DNA of 64,000 nucleotides, from positions 2,604,001 through 2,668,000 of the forward strand of contig NZ_JBPWQE010000001.1 in assembly GCF_051811025.1 (NCBI RefSeq), given 5' to 3'. Shown here one piece after another: positions 40,808-50,092 of the stretch. Positions within the stretch are counted from its first letter, which is position 1, and each line of letters begins with the position of its first letter. Source of the DNA: Tardiphaga sp051811025 (GTDB lineage Bacteria > Pseudomonadota > Alphaproteobacteria > Rhizobiales > Xanthobacteraceae). The position numbers and the translations under genes were made by a program. Under the pieces are notes generated by a model. The model made no database searches, was not told the origin of the DNA, and saw nothing but the letters and a program-made list of their open reading frames with translations.

Positions 40808-41779
40808 CTATGCCTGCGCGATCCTGCGCAACAACGTCCGTGACGCTTCCTCGCCGGCATAGATGTCGGCGAGGGGCGCTGCCTTCGCGATGAAGGGTGC
40901 CTTGTCCGGCTTGACGAATGTCACGCCCATCGCTTCGACCTGCAAGCGTGTTTGCGCCTCAAATGCGGTCCACAGCTCGTTCATGTGATGATAGGACAGG
41001 GCGGCGGCTTCGCGGATGATCTCCCGCTGTTTCGGCGTCATGCTATTGAGCCGGCCGGCGCCTACCAGCAGCACGTCCGGAATCATGGTGTGTTCGTCGA
41101 ACGAGTAGTGCGTTGCGACTTCAGCATGCTTGCCGACAATCAGCGCAGCCACGCTGTTCTCTGCACCATCGACCAATCCCGACTTCAGTGCGACATAGAC
41201 ATTGCTCCATGACAGCTCGATGCCTTGGGCGCCGAACAGCTGCATCAGCTTGACCATGGTCTCCGATGGTTGGATGCGGATCTTCATGCCCTTGAGATCG
41301 TCGGGATGAAGGATCGGTTTCCGCCCATAGAAACTGCGCGCGCCGGCGTCGTAAAAGGTCAGGCCGGTGAGACCGGCCGATGTGGTCGAGGCCAGAATGT
41401 CGTTGCCGACCTCGTTGCTCGTGACTTTCAGCCAGTGCGCGCGATCGCGGAAAGTAAAGGGCAGGTTGAGAACCTTGTAGGCGGGATGGAAGCGTTCGAG
41501 CACGCTGGCGCTGACTTTCAGGAAATCCAGTTTGCCGGCCTGTACCTGCGACAGCAGGTCGACTTCCTGACCGAGCTGCCCGTCCGCAAACAGCGCGATG
41601 TCGAGTTCGCCCTGCGAACGCTCGCGCGCCAGATCTGCAAAGTGCTGCATTGCCGGGTGGACGGGATGGCTGGTCGGAAGACTATGGGCGAGGCGCATCT
41701 TCAGCGGCTCGGCGCGCAGCACAGCGGGGCAGGCGATTGCCAGTCCCGCAGTCAGCAAAAGGCGGCGCCGTGACAGCAT
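40808..41779 (-). CDS. TRAP transporter substrate-binding protein (DctP type), second orphan
   Basis: A 323-residue periplasmic protein with an N-terminal export signal (LSRRRLLLTAGLAIACPAVL, RR suggests Tat). The fold pattern is clear: RLAHSLPTSHPVHPAMQHFA, ADGQLGQEVDLLSQVQAGKL, and LKGMKIRIQPSETMVKLMQL. The carboxylate-binding arginine lies in MKIRIQP. No DctQM genes are near. The start at 41779 is favoured; a long upstream extension is unlike any family. Confidence 0.92.
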   Translation of the reverse strand: MLSRRRLLLTAGLAIACPAVLRAEPLKMRLAHSLPTSHPVHPAMQHFADLARERSQGELDIALFADGQLGQEVDLLSQVQAGKLDFLKVSASVLERFHPAYKVLNLPFTFRDRAHWLKVTSNEVGNDILASTTSAGLTGLTFYDAGARSFYGRKPILHPDDLKGMKIRIQPSETMVKLMQLFGAQGIELSWSNVYVALKSGLVDGAENSVAALIVGKHAEVATHYSFDEHTMIPDVLLVGAGRLNSMTPKQREIIREAAALSYHHMNELWTAFEAQTRLQVEAMGVTFVKPDKAPFIAKAAPLADIYAGEEASRTLLRRIAQA

Positions 41780-41868
41780 GGTCTGACCTGTGGTCTGGCT
41801 GGAAAGATGATGCACGGATCGGCGCGGTCCCTGCGCCGGACGCAATGTTACGTCGGAACCCGGGAAGT

Positions 41869-42762
41869 TTAAAGTCTGCCGCCGGCTACTTTGGGGCGAT
41901 TGGCCTGGAGCAGGGCGACATAGCGGTTCTTGGCATCGGGCGCGACCGCACCGCGGCTGGCCAGATGATGCACGCAATTCAGCGCCAGATCGAACGAGCC
42001 GTAGCAATGATGCGCGATCAGCGCGAGGTGCTTGAGCTGTTCGCTGTCCATCGCCTCGGCCTGGATGAAATCCCGGACATAGACGACGTCCGCCTCGACG
42101 AGTTGATTGATGGCGGCAGCAGGATTCGGCCCCATCATGGGCGCGATCATCTTCTTGTTGATGGCCGCGAACATGTGCGGAATGAAGCCGAGGCTGCGCA
42201 GTTCGAGATCGATGTCGCCGAACACCGGCTGTTTCTCATAGAGCGGCACGAAGGAGACTTCGGTCTGAATGGCGACGGCCTTTGCCAGTTTGGTGCGACC
42301 GTTCCTGAACACCGACAGTTCGCCACCCTGAATGTCGATCTTCAAGAGATCGATGTGCTCGATCTCGGCGATATCGTCGAGCCGCCGTGTATCGAGCGGG
42401 AGTCTGTCGACGACACGTCCGAGCTCGGTGAAGTTCGGAAAGTGCGTGAGTGTTTTGGGCTCAGGTTGCAGCAGGCTGGCAAAGCCGATGCCGCGGCAGA
42501 TGTTCAGCGTATGGCTGCCGCCATCGCCGACGGCATAAGGAAGATAGGTCTCAAATGCGCCCTTGCGGGCCTGCAGTTGCGCCAATGCCTGCGGATGCGG
42601 ATCGAAACCAGTGACGTGGCAAAGTCCGCTTTGCAGCATCGGCTTATAGGGCGGGTCACCGTCAATGGGATTGGCGCCGATATCGACGACAGCGGTCGGC
42701 CGCGCAGGCTGGAGCAGCGCGGATAATCCATCATCGTTGCGTCGAATCGCGCCGTGCCGCAT
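41869..42762 (-). CDS. FkbM-family methyltransferase
   Basis: A 297-residue SAM-dependent methyltransferase. AVVDIGANPIDGDPPYK is the glycine-rich SAM loop, and DLLKIDIQGGELSVFRNG is the late motif of the FkbM family. These enzymes O-methylate sugars on polysaccharides and LPS, or small molecules. The ATG at 42762 follows AGGAAAGGTACGC. The neighbours give no hint of the acceptor. Confidence 0.86.
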   Translation of the reverse strand: MRHGAIRRNDDGLSALLQPARPTAVVDIGANPIDGDPPYKPMLQSGLCHVTGFDPHPQALAQLQARKGAFETYLPYAVGDGGSHTLNICRGIGFASLLQPEPKTLTHFPNFTELGRVVDRLPLDTRRLDDIAEIEHIDLLKIDIQGGELSVFRNGRTKLAKAVAIQTEVSFVPLYEKQPVFGDIDLELRSLGFIPHMFAAINKKMIAPMMGPNPAAAINQLVEADVVYVRDFIQAEAMDSEQLKHLALIAHHCYGSFDLALNCVHHLASRGAVAPDAKNRYVALLQANRPKVAGGRL

Positions 42763-42879
42763 GCGTACCTTTCCTGCGAATGGTGCGACAATGCGTGCTT
42801 CGGCCGACGTGGGCAGCGTGTCAGAGTGTCGCGCGACAATTCGAGCGATTGAGGTACTTGGCGCCGGGATGGAGGACGA

Positions 42880-43023
42880 ATGAAAGACGAACAAAGGGAT
42901 GGTACAGCGCATAGCCGCCCCATTCACCATTCGCCGCTGTTCTGGATCGGCGTTGTTCTGTGTCTGGCTGCGATCGTCATCTATGTGATGACCTACGACC
43001 TGTCGTGGCCGGTCGCCAGATAA
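42880..43023 (+). CDS. 47-residue single-pass membrane protein
   Basis: ATG at 42880 with GGAGG upstream. A polar N-terminus (MKDEQRDGTAHSRPIHHSPL) leads into one membrane helix (FWIGVVLCLAAIVIYVMTYD) and a short tail ending SWPVAR. Divergent from the FkbM gene. Function unknown; the composition strongly suggests a real small membrane protein. Confidence 0.75.
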   Translation: MKDEQRDGTAHSRPIHHSPLFWIGVVLCLAAIVIYVMTYDLSWPVAR

Positions 43024-43029
43024 CGACGC

Positions 43030-43458
43030 TTACGCTTTCTTTGGCTTCTTCCTGGCTGAGGTGTTCAGCGCCACCGCAGCGCGGATAAGCGCCTGCAGCG
43101 CCTTTTCGTTGATTTTGTCGCCTTCGTGAATATCGATGGCGCGGCGGGTGTTGCCGTCGAGGCTGGCGTTGAACAGCCCTGACGGGTCATCGAGCGATGC
43201 GCCCTTCGCAAAGGTCATCTTCACGACCGCCTTGTAGGTCTCGCCGGTGCAGATGATACCAGCGTGTTCCCACACAGGCACGCCGCGCCACTTCCATTCC
43301 TCGACCACCTCGGAATCGGCCTGCCTGATGATCTTTCGGATGCAAGCGAGCATCTCGCCGCGCCAGTCACCGAGCTCCCTGATCTTTGCGTCGATCAGTT
43401 CGGAGGGAGAGGCTGCTTCGCGGACCTTCGTCGATTTGACAGACGTCTTTTTTGACAT
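43030..43458 (-). CDS. DUF1801 domain protein
   Basis: A 142-residue protein with the DUF1801 (YdhG-like) fold, recognised by the RGEMLACIRKIIRQADSEVV segment, EEWKWRGVPVWEHAGIICTG and the KMTFAKGASLDDPSGLFN part. A basic tail (ARKKPKKA) ends it. Function not known. The ATG at 43458 has GAGGGAGCAC upstream. Confidence 0.87.
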   Translation of the reverse strand: MSKKTSVKSTKVREAASPSELIDAKIRELGDWRGEMLACIRKIIRQADSEVVEEWKWRGVPVWEHAGIICTGETYKAVVKMTFAKGASLDDPSGLFNASLDGNTRRAIDIHEGDKINEKALQALIRAAVALNTSARKKPKKA

Positions 43459-43856
43459 GTGCTCCCTCTCGGCAGCCGGCGCCATGCGGCTCGGTCGGTG
43501 GTTCTTACCTACCAACTGTATTTTATCTACCCATTCCAGAGGTAACTCGGCCCGTTTTGAGCGTCCAGTCTCGGCCAGCGCCTAACAAAGATCGTTGCTT
43601 CCTGCTGGGTTGCGCCGCGCGAACCAATTCCAGCGTCACCAAATCGCGTGTAGCTTCGGAGCATCAGCGCACTGCGTGATTCGTAGCTTTTTCCTTGATT
43701 CAGTTCATTCGCGTTCGACACCAATCCGCCCGTCACGGCGCTTGTTGTCATCAACTATGTCATGGCCGTTTTGAACAGCGGTCCGAGGCAGATTGTTAAT
43801 ACGTGCTGCGTTAGTCGTGACACGAGCCATCGCCAATATGTCGGGGGAATCCGGAT
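43459..43856. other. 398-base intergenic stretch of lower GC
   Basis: Between the DUF1801 gene (minus) and the molybdoenzyme operon (plus). A 75-codon minus-strand frame is present (43527-43754) but shows no ribosome site or family. The promoter for the operon must be here; TTGTTAATACG near 43793 is AT-rich and might be the -10 area. Confidence 0.5.
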
Positions 43857-44945
43857 ATGACGTATCGCCACGCTGTCGTTCTTGCGGCTGCCTTGTTGGG
43901 CGCCGTCAGCGCCGTCCAGGCCCAGACCCTGCCGTCCTATATGGCGCCGATTTCCGGGCTGACCGCGACAACGCCGGCTGAAACGGCGACCAAAGATATG
44001 CTCGCGCTCAACACCGGCATGTTCGAGCTCTACGGCGAGGCAGGAAAGGTGTTCCGCACCAACATCCTCGCCAAACATCCCGTAATCCTCGGTCTGTTCT
44101 CCGGCGCCGGCGGCAAGTTCACGCTGTACCAGCCTGGCAAGCCGCCGCTCGACGCGCCCTCGGTGCCGATGGTCTATCAGCTGCTCAAGTCGGTGGGCCA
44201 CAGCACCATGGCGCTGGCCGAGGTGGTCGGCCCTTATGTGAACAATCCCGACAACAAGTCCTGGCTCGGTTCGATGAAGGCCTATCGCAGCCGGATGCAG
44301 TCGGCGCTCGATGGCCTCGACCTCACGCCGATGCAGGCCGACTGGCGCGACAACAATCGCACCATTCTGCAGAACAATCTGGCTTTCATGGACGAATGCA
44401 TCGCCAAGGGCGTCATTCCCTTCGATGTGCTGGAGGCGTTCGGCAAGAATCAGGCGCCTTATCTGGCCAAGAACGTTGCCTGGGCGGCGCAGACCCAGGT
44501 CAATCACTGGATGACGGTGCTGGGCGACTGGAAGAAGATGCTGGGTCCCGATTGGGACAAGGCCTATGCCGCCAGCAATACGATTTATGTGGCACGGCAG
44601 AACAACGTGCTGTTCAGCGTGCTGGCGCAGTTCTTCCCGCCGGAGGCCATCAACGATCGCCTGCTGTTGATCGAGACCGTGTCGTTCACCACCACGCAGG
44701 CCGATATGCTGGAGTCGCTGACCCGCATTATCGCCGATCGCTCGGTGGGCTCGCTGTTCTTCGGCAACTATCACCTGATGGATTATGAATTGATGGGGGG
44801 CGACGCCCGCGCAGCCATCATCGCCGAAAGCGCCAAGCGCGGCATGACGCCGTTCCTGCCGCCCGTGGTGCCGTTCGGCTCCAACCAGTGGCCGACGCTG
44901 ATCACGACTGGACCGGGGCCGGCCACCATCGCCGATCTCAAGTAA
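43857..44945 (+). CDS. Unrecognised secreted protein leading the molybdenum hydroxylase operon
   Basis: A 362-residue protein. Residues 1-22 are a signal peptide (AVQAQ). The mature part is helical with no cysteine pair or repeat, and conserved-looking stretches such as MAPISGLTATTPAETATKDM, VGHSTMALAEVVGPYVNNPD and QTQVNHWMTVLGDWKKMLGPDWDK-like runs are unknown to me. GGGGAATCC is the ribosome site. It lies 40 bases before the large subunit gene of a molybdenum hydroxylase, so it is probably part of that pathway, as a substrate-binding protein, chaperone or enzyme partner. The function is open. Confidence 0.8.
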   Translation: MTYRHAVVLAAALLGAVSAVQAQTLPSYMAPISGLTATTPAETATKDMLALNTGMFELYGEAGKVFRTNILAKHPVILGLFSGAGGKFTLYQPGKPPLDAPSVPMVYQLLKSVGHSTMALAEVVGPYVNNPDNKSWLGSMKAYRSRMQSALDGLDLTPMQADWRDNNRTILQNNLAFMDECIAKGVIPFDVLEAFGKNQAPYLAKNVAWAAQTQVNHWMTVLGDWKKMLGPDWDKAYAASNTIYVARQNNVLFSVLAQFFPPEAINDRLLLIETVSFTTTQADMLESLTRIIADRSVGSLFFGNYHLMDYELMGGDARAAIIAESAKRGMTPFLPPVVPFGSNQWPTLITTGPGPATIADLK

Positions 44946-44985
44946 TCGGCGCGGCGGCGGACGGCTGTCGATCAGGGGTGGAAGC

Positions 44986-47760
44986 ATGCGGACTTCGCGT
45001 CGCGAGTTCATGAAATGGGTATCGGCGGGCGGTATTTCGCTCAGCCTGTCACATCTAGCTGCGGCGGAGCCGGTGGCGTTCCCGGCACGCGAGACACTGC
45101 CGGGGCGGGGCAAGTTGAATCCCGCTATCGGCGGTGCCGGTCGTGTCGATGGCGTTGCCAAGGTCACCGGCTCGAAACTCTATGCGTCGGATTTCCGGGC
45201 GAATGACCTGCCGGGCTGGCCCGAGAAAACCTCGCATGCGATTTTGGTGCGCGCGCCCGACGCCACCCATGTCTATCTTGGCATGGACCTCGCGCGGCTG
45301 AGCGGAGCGCTGAAGCCAACGGTAATCGTCACCGCGGCGGATCTCGCCGAGGTCAACATCCGCGTGCCCGCCTATTATGAAGGCGATCTGTTCTGTCCCG
45401 TCGGGAAGACGCCGCTCTATATGGGCCAGCCCGTTGCGTTGCTGATCTTCGAGCAGTTCGACAGCTATGACCGGGCGCGGATCGCCTTGCGCGACGGCAC
45501 CTTCGTGCAGTTTGGCGAGGAGACCGGCCCGATCGTAATGCCGAATTATGCGGCGTATCGTTTCACCCGCGTTGCCGGCGCCACGCCCGATGCGCCCGAT
45601 GTCTACTCGCCAGTCCTTGCCGGCTGGGTCACGCCCGGCCGTACCCAGGCGTCCGCGCTGCCGGTATGGTCCTCGACCGCGCACAAGAACGAGGCCGGTT
45701 ACGAGAAGGCTGCCGTGTACGGCGACAAAATCCGCGCCGAGATCACCGCAAGCGAAACGTCGGCTCTGGTACTGGACCGCATCTTCGATACGCAGTCTGT
45801 CGATCCGATGTTTATGGAGCCGGAATGCGGGCTGGGCTGGTACAGCGCAAAAGACAAGGCGCTCGAACTGGTGCTGGGCGTGCAGTCGCCCTATGAAGCG
45901 GCGGAATCAATCGCGTTTCTGCTTGGCGAAACCAAGGCGCCGTTCAAGCCGAGTGCGATCAACGCGCAATTCGCCTATGTGGGGGGCGGTTTCGGCGGCC
46001 GCGACCATACGCCATTCATTTTCTATGTGACGCTGGCGGCGATATTCTTCCCGGACCGTCCGGTGCGGCTGGCGCACGATCGGTATCAGCAATTTCAGGC
46101 TGGCATCAAACGCCACGCCATCAAGATGCGCTCGCGCATGTCTGTCGATCGCGCCTCTGGCAAGATCACGGCCTTCGCCGCCGATCACGTGCTCGATGGC
46201 GGTGGTCTCGCCAATTTCTCGGCCAATGTCGCCACCTGCGCCGCAACGGCCGCGATTGGTATCTATGACGTGCCGAAGGTCGATGTGACGACTGTGGCGG
46301 AGCATACCCGCGGCGTGACCGCGGGTTCGATGCGCGGCTACGGTTCGCTGCAGACCATGACCGCGCTGGAAGTTCTGATCGACGAGGCGGCGCTTGCGCT
46401 GAAGCTCGATCCCATCGACTTCCGGCGACGTAATGCCCTGAAGCAGGATGGCCGCACCATGACCGGCAATCCCTATATCGTCTCGGTGCGGAGCTTGGAG
46501 GTTCTCGACAAGCTCGAGCAGCACGCGATCTGGCAGCAACGAGCTGCAGAGAAGGCGCGCGCGGCCAGTAGCATACTGGTCGGCACCGGCGTCGCCTGTG
46601 TGACCAAGGACTACGGCACCGGCGGCGATAGTTCGAACGGTCGCGTTGAACTCAGCCCCGACGGCAGGATCGCGATCTTCTGCGACCATGTCGAGATGGG
46701 CAACGGCATCGGCACGGCGCTGGCCAATCGCGTAGCATTGCATCTCGGCAGCATCGCTGACGAGGTGGCTGTGTCGCAGGTCGGCGTGTTCGATGCGATG
46801 GAGCTGGTGACCTCCGGTGATTGCTACACCATGGACCAGAAGACCCAGGACAGAGCCGAGAAGGATCCGCGCTGGGTGCCGTCGATCAGTTCGGCCACCT
46901 CAGCCTCCATAGGCGCCCACGTCGGTACCCATGCCGCGGCGGAAGCAGCGCGGGTGATCTTCCGCTTCGGTCTGTGGCCGGCGGCGCTGGCGCTATGGAA
47001 TATCGGCCCGCGCGATCCACGCGCCAAGGACTTTGCCAAGGCGCAGTGGAAGGACGGACAGCTCACGATGGCGGGCCTGCCGTCGCTGCCGCTGGACAAA
47101 CTTGCCGCCGCGGCCCATGCGCGCAATCTGGTCACCGGCGCCGTGGCGCACGGGTTCTCGCGCTGGGCGTGGGCACGCGCACGTTTCCCCATTAATGGCG
47201 AGCAGTATCGCGCCGAGATCGACGGGCTCGCGCTGCGTCGTGGCGCCGGCAAGTTCACGCGCATCAATCGCGCCAGCGTGCTGTTTCCGCCGACCGATAA
47301 CAACCGGATGGGCACGGCCTATACAGCGGCATGCGGCGCAACGGTGCGTGTCGAGATCGAGAAAGCGACCGGCGCGCTGCGCATCGCCAAAGCCTATACC
47401 GCATTCGAATGCGGGCAGGCGCTGGTGCCGGAGGTTGTTCTCGGCCAGGCACAGGGCGGCTTCGCCATGGGCGTCGGCTACGCGCTGCTGGAAACGCTGC
47501 CGCCGTTCGAGGGGGGCCCCGGTAACGGACAATGGAATCTCGGCCAGTACCTGGTGGCGCGAGGATCGGATCTGTCGCTGCGCGACGTGGAGATCGAGCT
47601 GATGCCGCCACTGACGCCGGACGAATTGCCGAAGGGCATGGCCGAGGTGGTGATGATCCCCATCGTGCCGGCATTGCTCAACGCCATCCATGACGCCATC
47701 GGTCACCGCTTTGCGGCGCTGCCGGTGACACAGGCCATGCTCAAGGGAGCGCTCGCGTGA
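44986..47760 (+). CDS. Exported molybdopterin-dependent oxidoreductase, large subunit (IorB-like)
   Basis: A 924-residue protein of the xanthine oxidase family, of the isoquinoline 1-oxidoreductase type. The N-terminal signal has TSRREFMKWVSAGG, a Tat motif. Molybdopterin-contact segments are VGGGFGGRDHTPF and TAGSMRGYGSL, and the catalytic glutamate lies in the late MAEVVMIPIVPALLNAI. Such enzymes hydroxylate heteroaromatics or aldehydes and pass electrons to the 2Fe-2S subunit and a cytochrome. The start is ATG 44986 with a GGGGTGGAAGC site. The substrate cannot be told. Confidence 0.88.
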   Translation: MRTSRREFMKWVSAGGISLSLSHLAAAEPVAFPARETLPGRGKLNPAIGGAGRVDGVAKVTGSKLYASDFRANDLPGWPEKTSHAILVRAPDATHVYLGMDLARLSGALKPTVIVTAADLAEVNIRVPAYYEGDLFCPVGKTPLYMGQPVALLIFEQFDSYDRARIALRDGTFVQFGEETGPIVMPNYAAYRFTRVAGATPDAPDVYSPVLAGWVTPGRTQASALPVWSSTAHKNEAGYEKAAVYGDKIRAEITASETSALVLDRIFDTQSVDPMFMEPECGLGWYSAKDKALELVLGVQSPYEAAESIAFLLGETKAPFKPSAINAQFAYVGGGFGGRDHTPFIFYVTLAAIFFPDRPVRLAHDRYQQFQAGIKRHAIKMRSRMSVDRASGKITAFAADHVLDGGGLANFSANVATCAATAAIGIYDVPKVDVTTVAEHTRGVTAGSMRGYGSLQTMTALEVLIDEAALALKLDPIDFRRRNALKQDGRTMTGNPYIVSVRSLEVLDKLEQHAIWQQRAAEKARAASSILVGTGVACVTKDYGTGGDSSNGRVELSPDGRIAIFCDHVEMGNGIGTALANRVALHLGSIADEVAVSQVGVFDAMELVTSGDCYTMDQKTQDRAEKDPRWVPSISSATSASIGAHVGTHAAAEAARVIFRFGLWPAALALWNIGPRDPRAKDFAKAQWKDGQLTMAGLPSLPLDKLAAAAHARNLVTGAVAHGFSRWAWARARFPINGEQYRAEIDGLALRRGAGKFTRINRASVLFPPTDNNRMGTAYTAACGATVRVEIEKATGALRIAKAYTAFECGQALVPEVVLGQAQGGFAMGVGYALLETLPPFEGGPGNGQWNLGQYLVARGSDLSLRDVEIELMPPLTPDELPKGMAEVVMIPIVPALLNAIHDAIGHRFAALPVTQAMLKGALA

Positions 47761-48287
47761 CGACACTGAGCATCACCATCAATGGACAGGTCCATGCGCC
47801 CACCGAGGTGCGCGACGATCTCTCCATGAACGACTTCCTGCGTGAATATCTGGGCATGACCGGCACCAAGTTCGGCTGCGGCGCCGCGCAGTGTCTGAGC
47901 TGTGTCGTGATCGTCGACGAGCCCGACGGCACCTGCCACACCAATCCGACCTGCGTGACCTCGGCGGCGAGCTTCCACGGAAAGTCCATTCGCACGGTCG
48001 AGGGCCACGCCAAGAACGGCGAACTGTCGCCGCTGCAGAAGGCCTTCATCAGGCATTTCGCGTTCCAGTGCGGTTACTGTACCGCCGGTTTTCTCAATGA
48101 AGGGCAGGTGCTGCTCGAGCAGCTGGCAAAGACGCCTGTGCCGCGCGGGGGCCTTGAAGAGCGGATCGCCGAGGCGCTCGACGGGCATCTGTGTCGCTGC
48201 ACCGGCTACTTCAAATATCATGAGGCCGTGCTCGACGTGATCCTCAGCGACGCGAAGCGCTATCTCATTCAGGAGCCGCGCGGATGA
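47757..48287 (+). CDS. (2Fe-2S) small subunit of the molybdenum hydroxylase
   Basis: A 176-residue protein with a plant-ferredoxin-type cluster (FGCGAAQCLSCVV then TC) and a second cluster in FQCGYCTAGF and HLCRCTGYF. This is the electron-transfer subunit of IorA/CoxS type. The GTG start overlaps the large subunit stop by four bases (GTGA), so they are translationally coupled. It presumably folds in the cytoplasm and is carried across by the large subunit's Tat signal. Confidence 0.92.
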   Translation: MTTLSITINGQVHAPTEVRDDLSMNDFLREYLGMTGTKFGCGAAQCLSCVVIVDEPDGTCHTNPTCVTSAASFHGKSIRTVEGHAKNGELSPLQKAFIRHFAFQCGYCTAGFLNEGQVLLEQLAKTPVPRGGLEERIAEALDGHLCRCTGYFKYHEAVLDVILSDAKRYLIQEPRG

Positions 48288-48898
48288 GAGCCGAGACGCG
48301 CGTCAAAATATTGGTTGTCGTCGCGACGCTTGGGATGAGCATGCTCACGGCCTATGCGGCCGGGCAGGGTACGTCGAAAGGGCTGGCTAGTCTGGAGAGC
48401 TTCAATGGCATCGCCGATATCAATGCACGCTCGGCGGCGATCTTCACCGAACTCGGCAAGGTGCTGACGCATCCGCGCTGCGTGAACTGCCATCCCGCCG
48501 GCGACATGCCGCGGCAGGGCGATACGCGTCGTCTGCATCAGCCGCCGGTGACGCGTGGGCCCGATGGCCACGGCACCGCGGCGATGCGCTGCAACTCCTG
48601 TCACAAAGATGCCAATTTCGAACCCGGCCGCATCCCCGGTCATCACGAATGGCACCTCGCGCCGCGCGAGATGGCATGGGAGGGCAAGACCGTCGCAGAG
48701 ATCTGCGCGCAGATCAAAGACCCCGCACGCAATGGCGGCCGCAAAGTCGAGGATCTCATCGATCATATCGGCAAGGATACGCTGGTCGGCTGGGCCTGGG
48801 CACCGGGTTACGGACGTGCGCCTGCGCCGGGCACGCAGGCGGAGGCGGGCGCTCTCGTGGAAGCTTGGGCAAAGACGGGCGCAGCCTGTCCGGGCTGA
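48284..48898 (+). CDS. Dihaem c-type cytochrome of the molybdenum hydroxylase
   Basis: A 204-residue exported protein. The N-terminal hydrophobic segment (ILVVVATLGMSMLTAYA) is a signal or anchor. Two haem-attachment motifs are seen: CVNCH at 66-70 and CNSCH at 103-107. It starts with ATGA overlapping the stop of the small subunit. It most likely takes electrons from the iron-sulfur subunit to the respiratory chain, which supports a periplasmic location for the enzyme. Confidence 0.88.
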   Translation: MRAETRVKILVVVATLGMSMLTAYAAGQGTSKGLASLESFNGIADINARSAAIFTELGKVLTHPRCVNCHPAGDMPRQGDTRRLHQPPVTRGPDGHGTAAMRCNSCHKDANFEPGRIPGHHEWHLAPREMAWEGKTVAEICAQIKDPARNGGRKVEDLIDHIGKDTLVGWAWAPGYGRAPAPGTQAEAGALVEAWAKTGAACPG

Positions 48899-48926
48899 TG
48901 CCACGACGCCATTTCATTGGACAGGA

Positions 48927-48970
48927 TGGCGATTCCGGCGGGATTCGAACCTGCAACCCACGGAGTGGAA
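48927..48970 (-). repeat. tRNA-Arg 3'-end fragment (att-like repeat, left copy)
   Basis: The 44 bases match the 3' end of the intact tRNA-Arg(UCU) at 50093-50136 at 40 of 44 positions, including the T arm and the CCA end. Beyond it the D arm and 5' acceptor strand are missing, so it is not a working tRNA. This is the classic sign of a tRNA-targeted integration or an old deletion. Confidence 0.75.
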
Positions 48971-49342
48971 GCCCGCTATACGAGCAGAGAAATCGTGGAG
49001 ATGCGGTGACCGTGTACTATCGACGTACTGCGCGACGAGCAGTTGGTCGATCTCTTTCGAAAACCAGCGCGAGTTCTAATAAGCGCAACCCGACGTAACG
49101 TCGTCACCCCGGAGAATCAACATGACCATTCGCTGCTCTTGCGGCGGCGTTGCCTTAGCGTAGCACCGCTTCAACATTGGATGCGCAATCCTCTTCGATA
49201 CTACAATGTGTCCAGTTACCGCTCGTCCTTGTTCTCGCGCGATTTAGATCTTTCAGAAAGGAAAACAAGGAACTGAAGGACACACCGTAAGTTTGAAGAC
49301 CGCTTTTGAAAGTTGGTCATTTCATTCATACGGAGTAACGCT
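48971..49342. other. 372 bases without a supported gene at the left of the islet
   Basis: Lower in GC than the flanks. No frame has a ribosome site or known family. GGAAC-N16-AGTT at 49269-49293, 50 bases ahead of the next gene, is a partial stress-promoter match. Confidence 0.5.
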
Positions 49343-49687
49343 ATGTCGAAAAGCGCATTGCTTGCTTGTGCGATTATCTGCTTTGCATCACAGGCTGAAG
49401 CCCGCAAGGGAAGTCATCACCGAGCGCGCGCGTGGTGTGGGACATACCTCAGCAAATACCTTCATCAATCCGATCGACGTCTTGCTCGTGCTCGCGAATG
49501 GGCGCGCGTTGGTTCGAGCGCCGGAGGCCCGGGCATTGGAGTAGTTGTGGTCTGGCCACATCATGTCGGGATCATAACGGGGCAAGCTTCCAACGGCGAA
49601 TGGATAGTACACAGTGGCAACGATGGCGGCGCGATAAGAACTCGTCCTCGATCAGTTTCGCGCGCTATCGCTTTCCGTCGCGTTTAA
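49343..49687 (+). CDS. Small exported CHAP/NlpC-like protein in the tRNA-bounded islet
   Basis: A 114-residue protein. Residues 1-21 are a signal peptide (SQAEA). The mature protein holds CGTYLSKYL, ARAREWARVGSSAGGPGIG, VVVVWPHHVGIITG and EWIVHSGNDGG. This order (Cys, then VVVWxHHVGxITG) is that of short TIGR02594/CHAP-like peptidases, with Cys and His as the likely catalytic pair. Several close relatives are common in Bradyrhizobium. Lower GC than surroundings. The ribosome site CGGAGTAACGCT precedes the ATG. Confidence 0.7.
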   Translation: MSKSALLACAIICFASQAEARKGSHHRARAWCGTYLSKYLHQSDRRLARAREWARVGSSAGGPGIGVVVVWPHHVGIITGQASNGEWIVHSGNDGGAIRTRPRSVSRAIAFRRV

Positions 49688-50092
49688 CGACATCGTTAGA
49701 GTCGCCACGCGTTCTTAGTCACTCCCGGTAAGTGGGTCTCACTTCAGCATTCACCGGCGAAGCACGGCACTAGCGCGCCGTTTGCCAACGTGCAGCCGAC
49801 GATGATGGTTGTGATCGACATAGGACTGCACAAGCGACTTGGTGAATGCTTGAGAGGTATTGAACATTTGCCGTCGTCTCAAGCGCGAGGCGCGCCAAGA
49901 TCATCCCGATGTCTTCCCAGGCATGATCGTTTCGGGAGAACGATTTAGGAATCTCGTGTTGCGCGCCCTCAGCGGGGCTAGACGGGAAAACCTGAAATCA
50001 AAGGGGGTTAGCAATTACACGGCGCAACACGGAAATCGGCAAAAGAACGAACGCGATACGCTGTCATGTTATTGATGTGATGAGAAAATTGC
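49688..50092. other. 405-base stretch without a supported gene
   Basis: The right half of the islet. A 71-codon frame (49860-50075, TTG start) is present but its composition is unlike a real protein. It is lower in GC than the chromosome around it. No integrase remnant is visible. Confidence 0.45.

Noticed and set aside
43527..43754. 75-codon minus-strand frame in the intergenic gap
   Set aside because: No ribosome site, no membrane segment or motif, and no coupling to a neighbour. It could still be a gene fragment, but the sequence does not support it.
43755..45167. Minus-strand 470-codon frame
   Set aside because: Antisense to the secreted protein and molybdoenzyme genes; shadow composition and no family features.
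48927..48995. Second tRNA-Arg or tRNA-Gly gene
   Set aside because: Only the T arm and 3' end can be folded; the D arm and the 5' acceptor strand are missing, so it is a fragment rather than a gene.
49860..50075. 71-codon frame in the tRNA islet
   Set aside because: TTG start and low-complexity basic product; no supporting feature.
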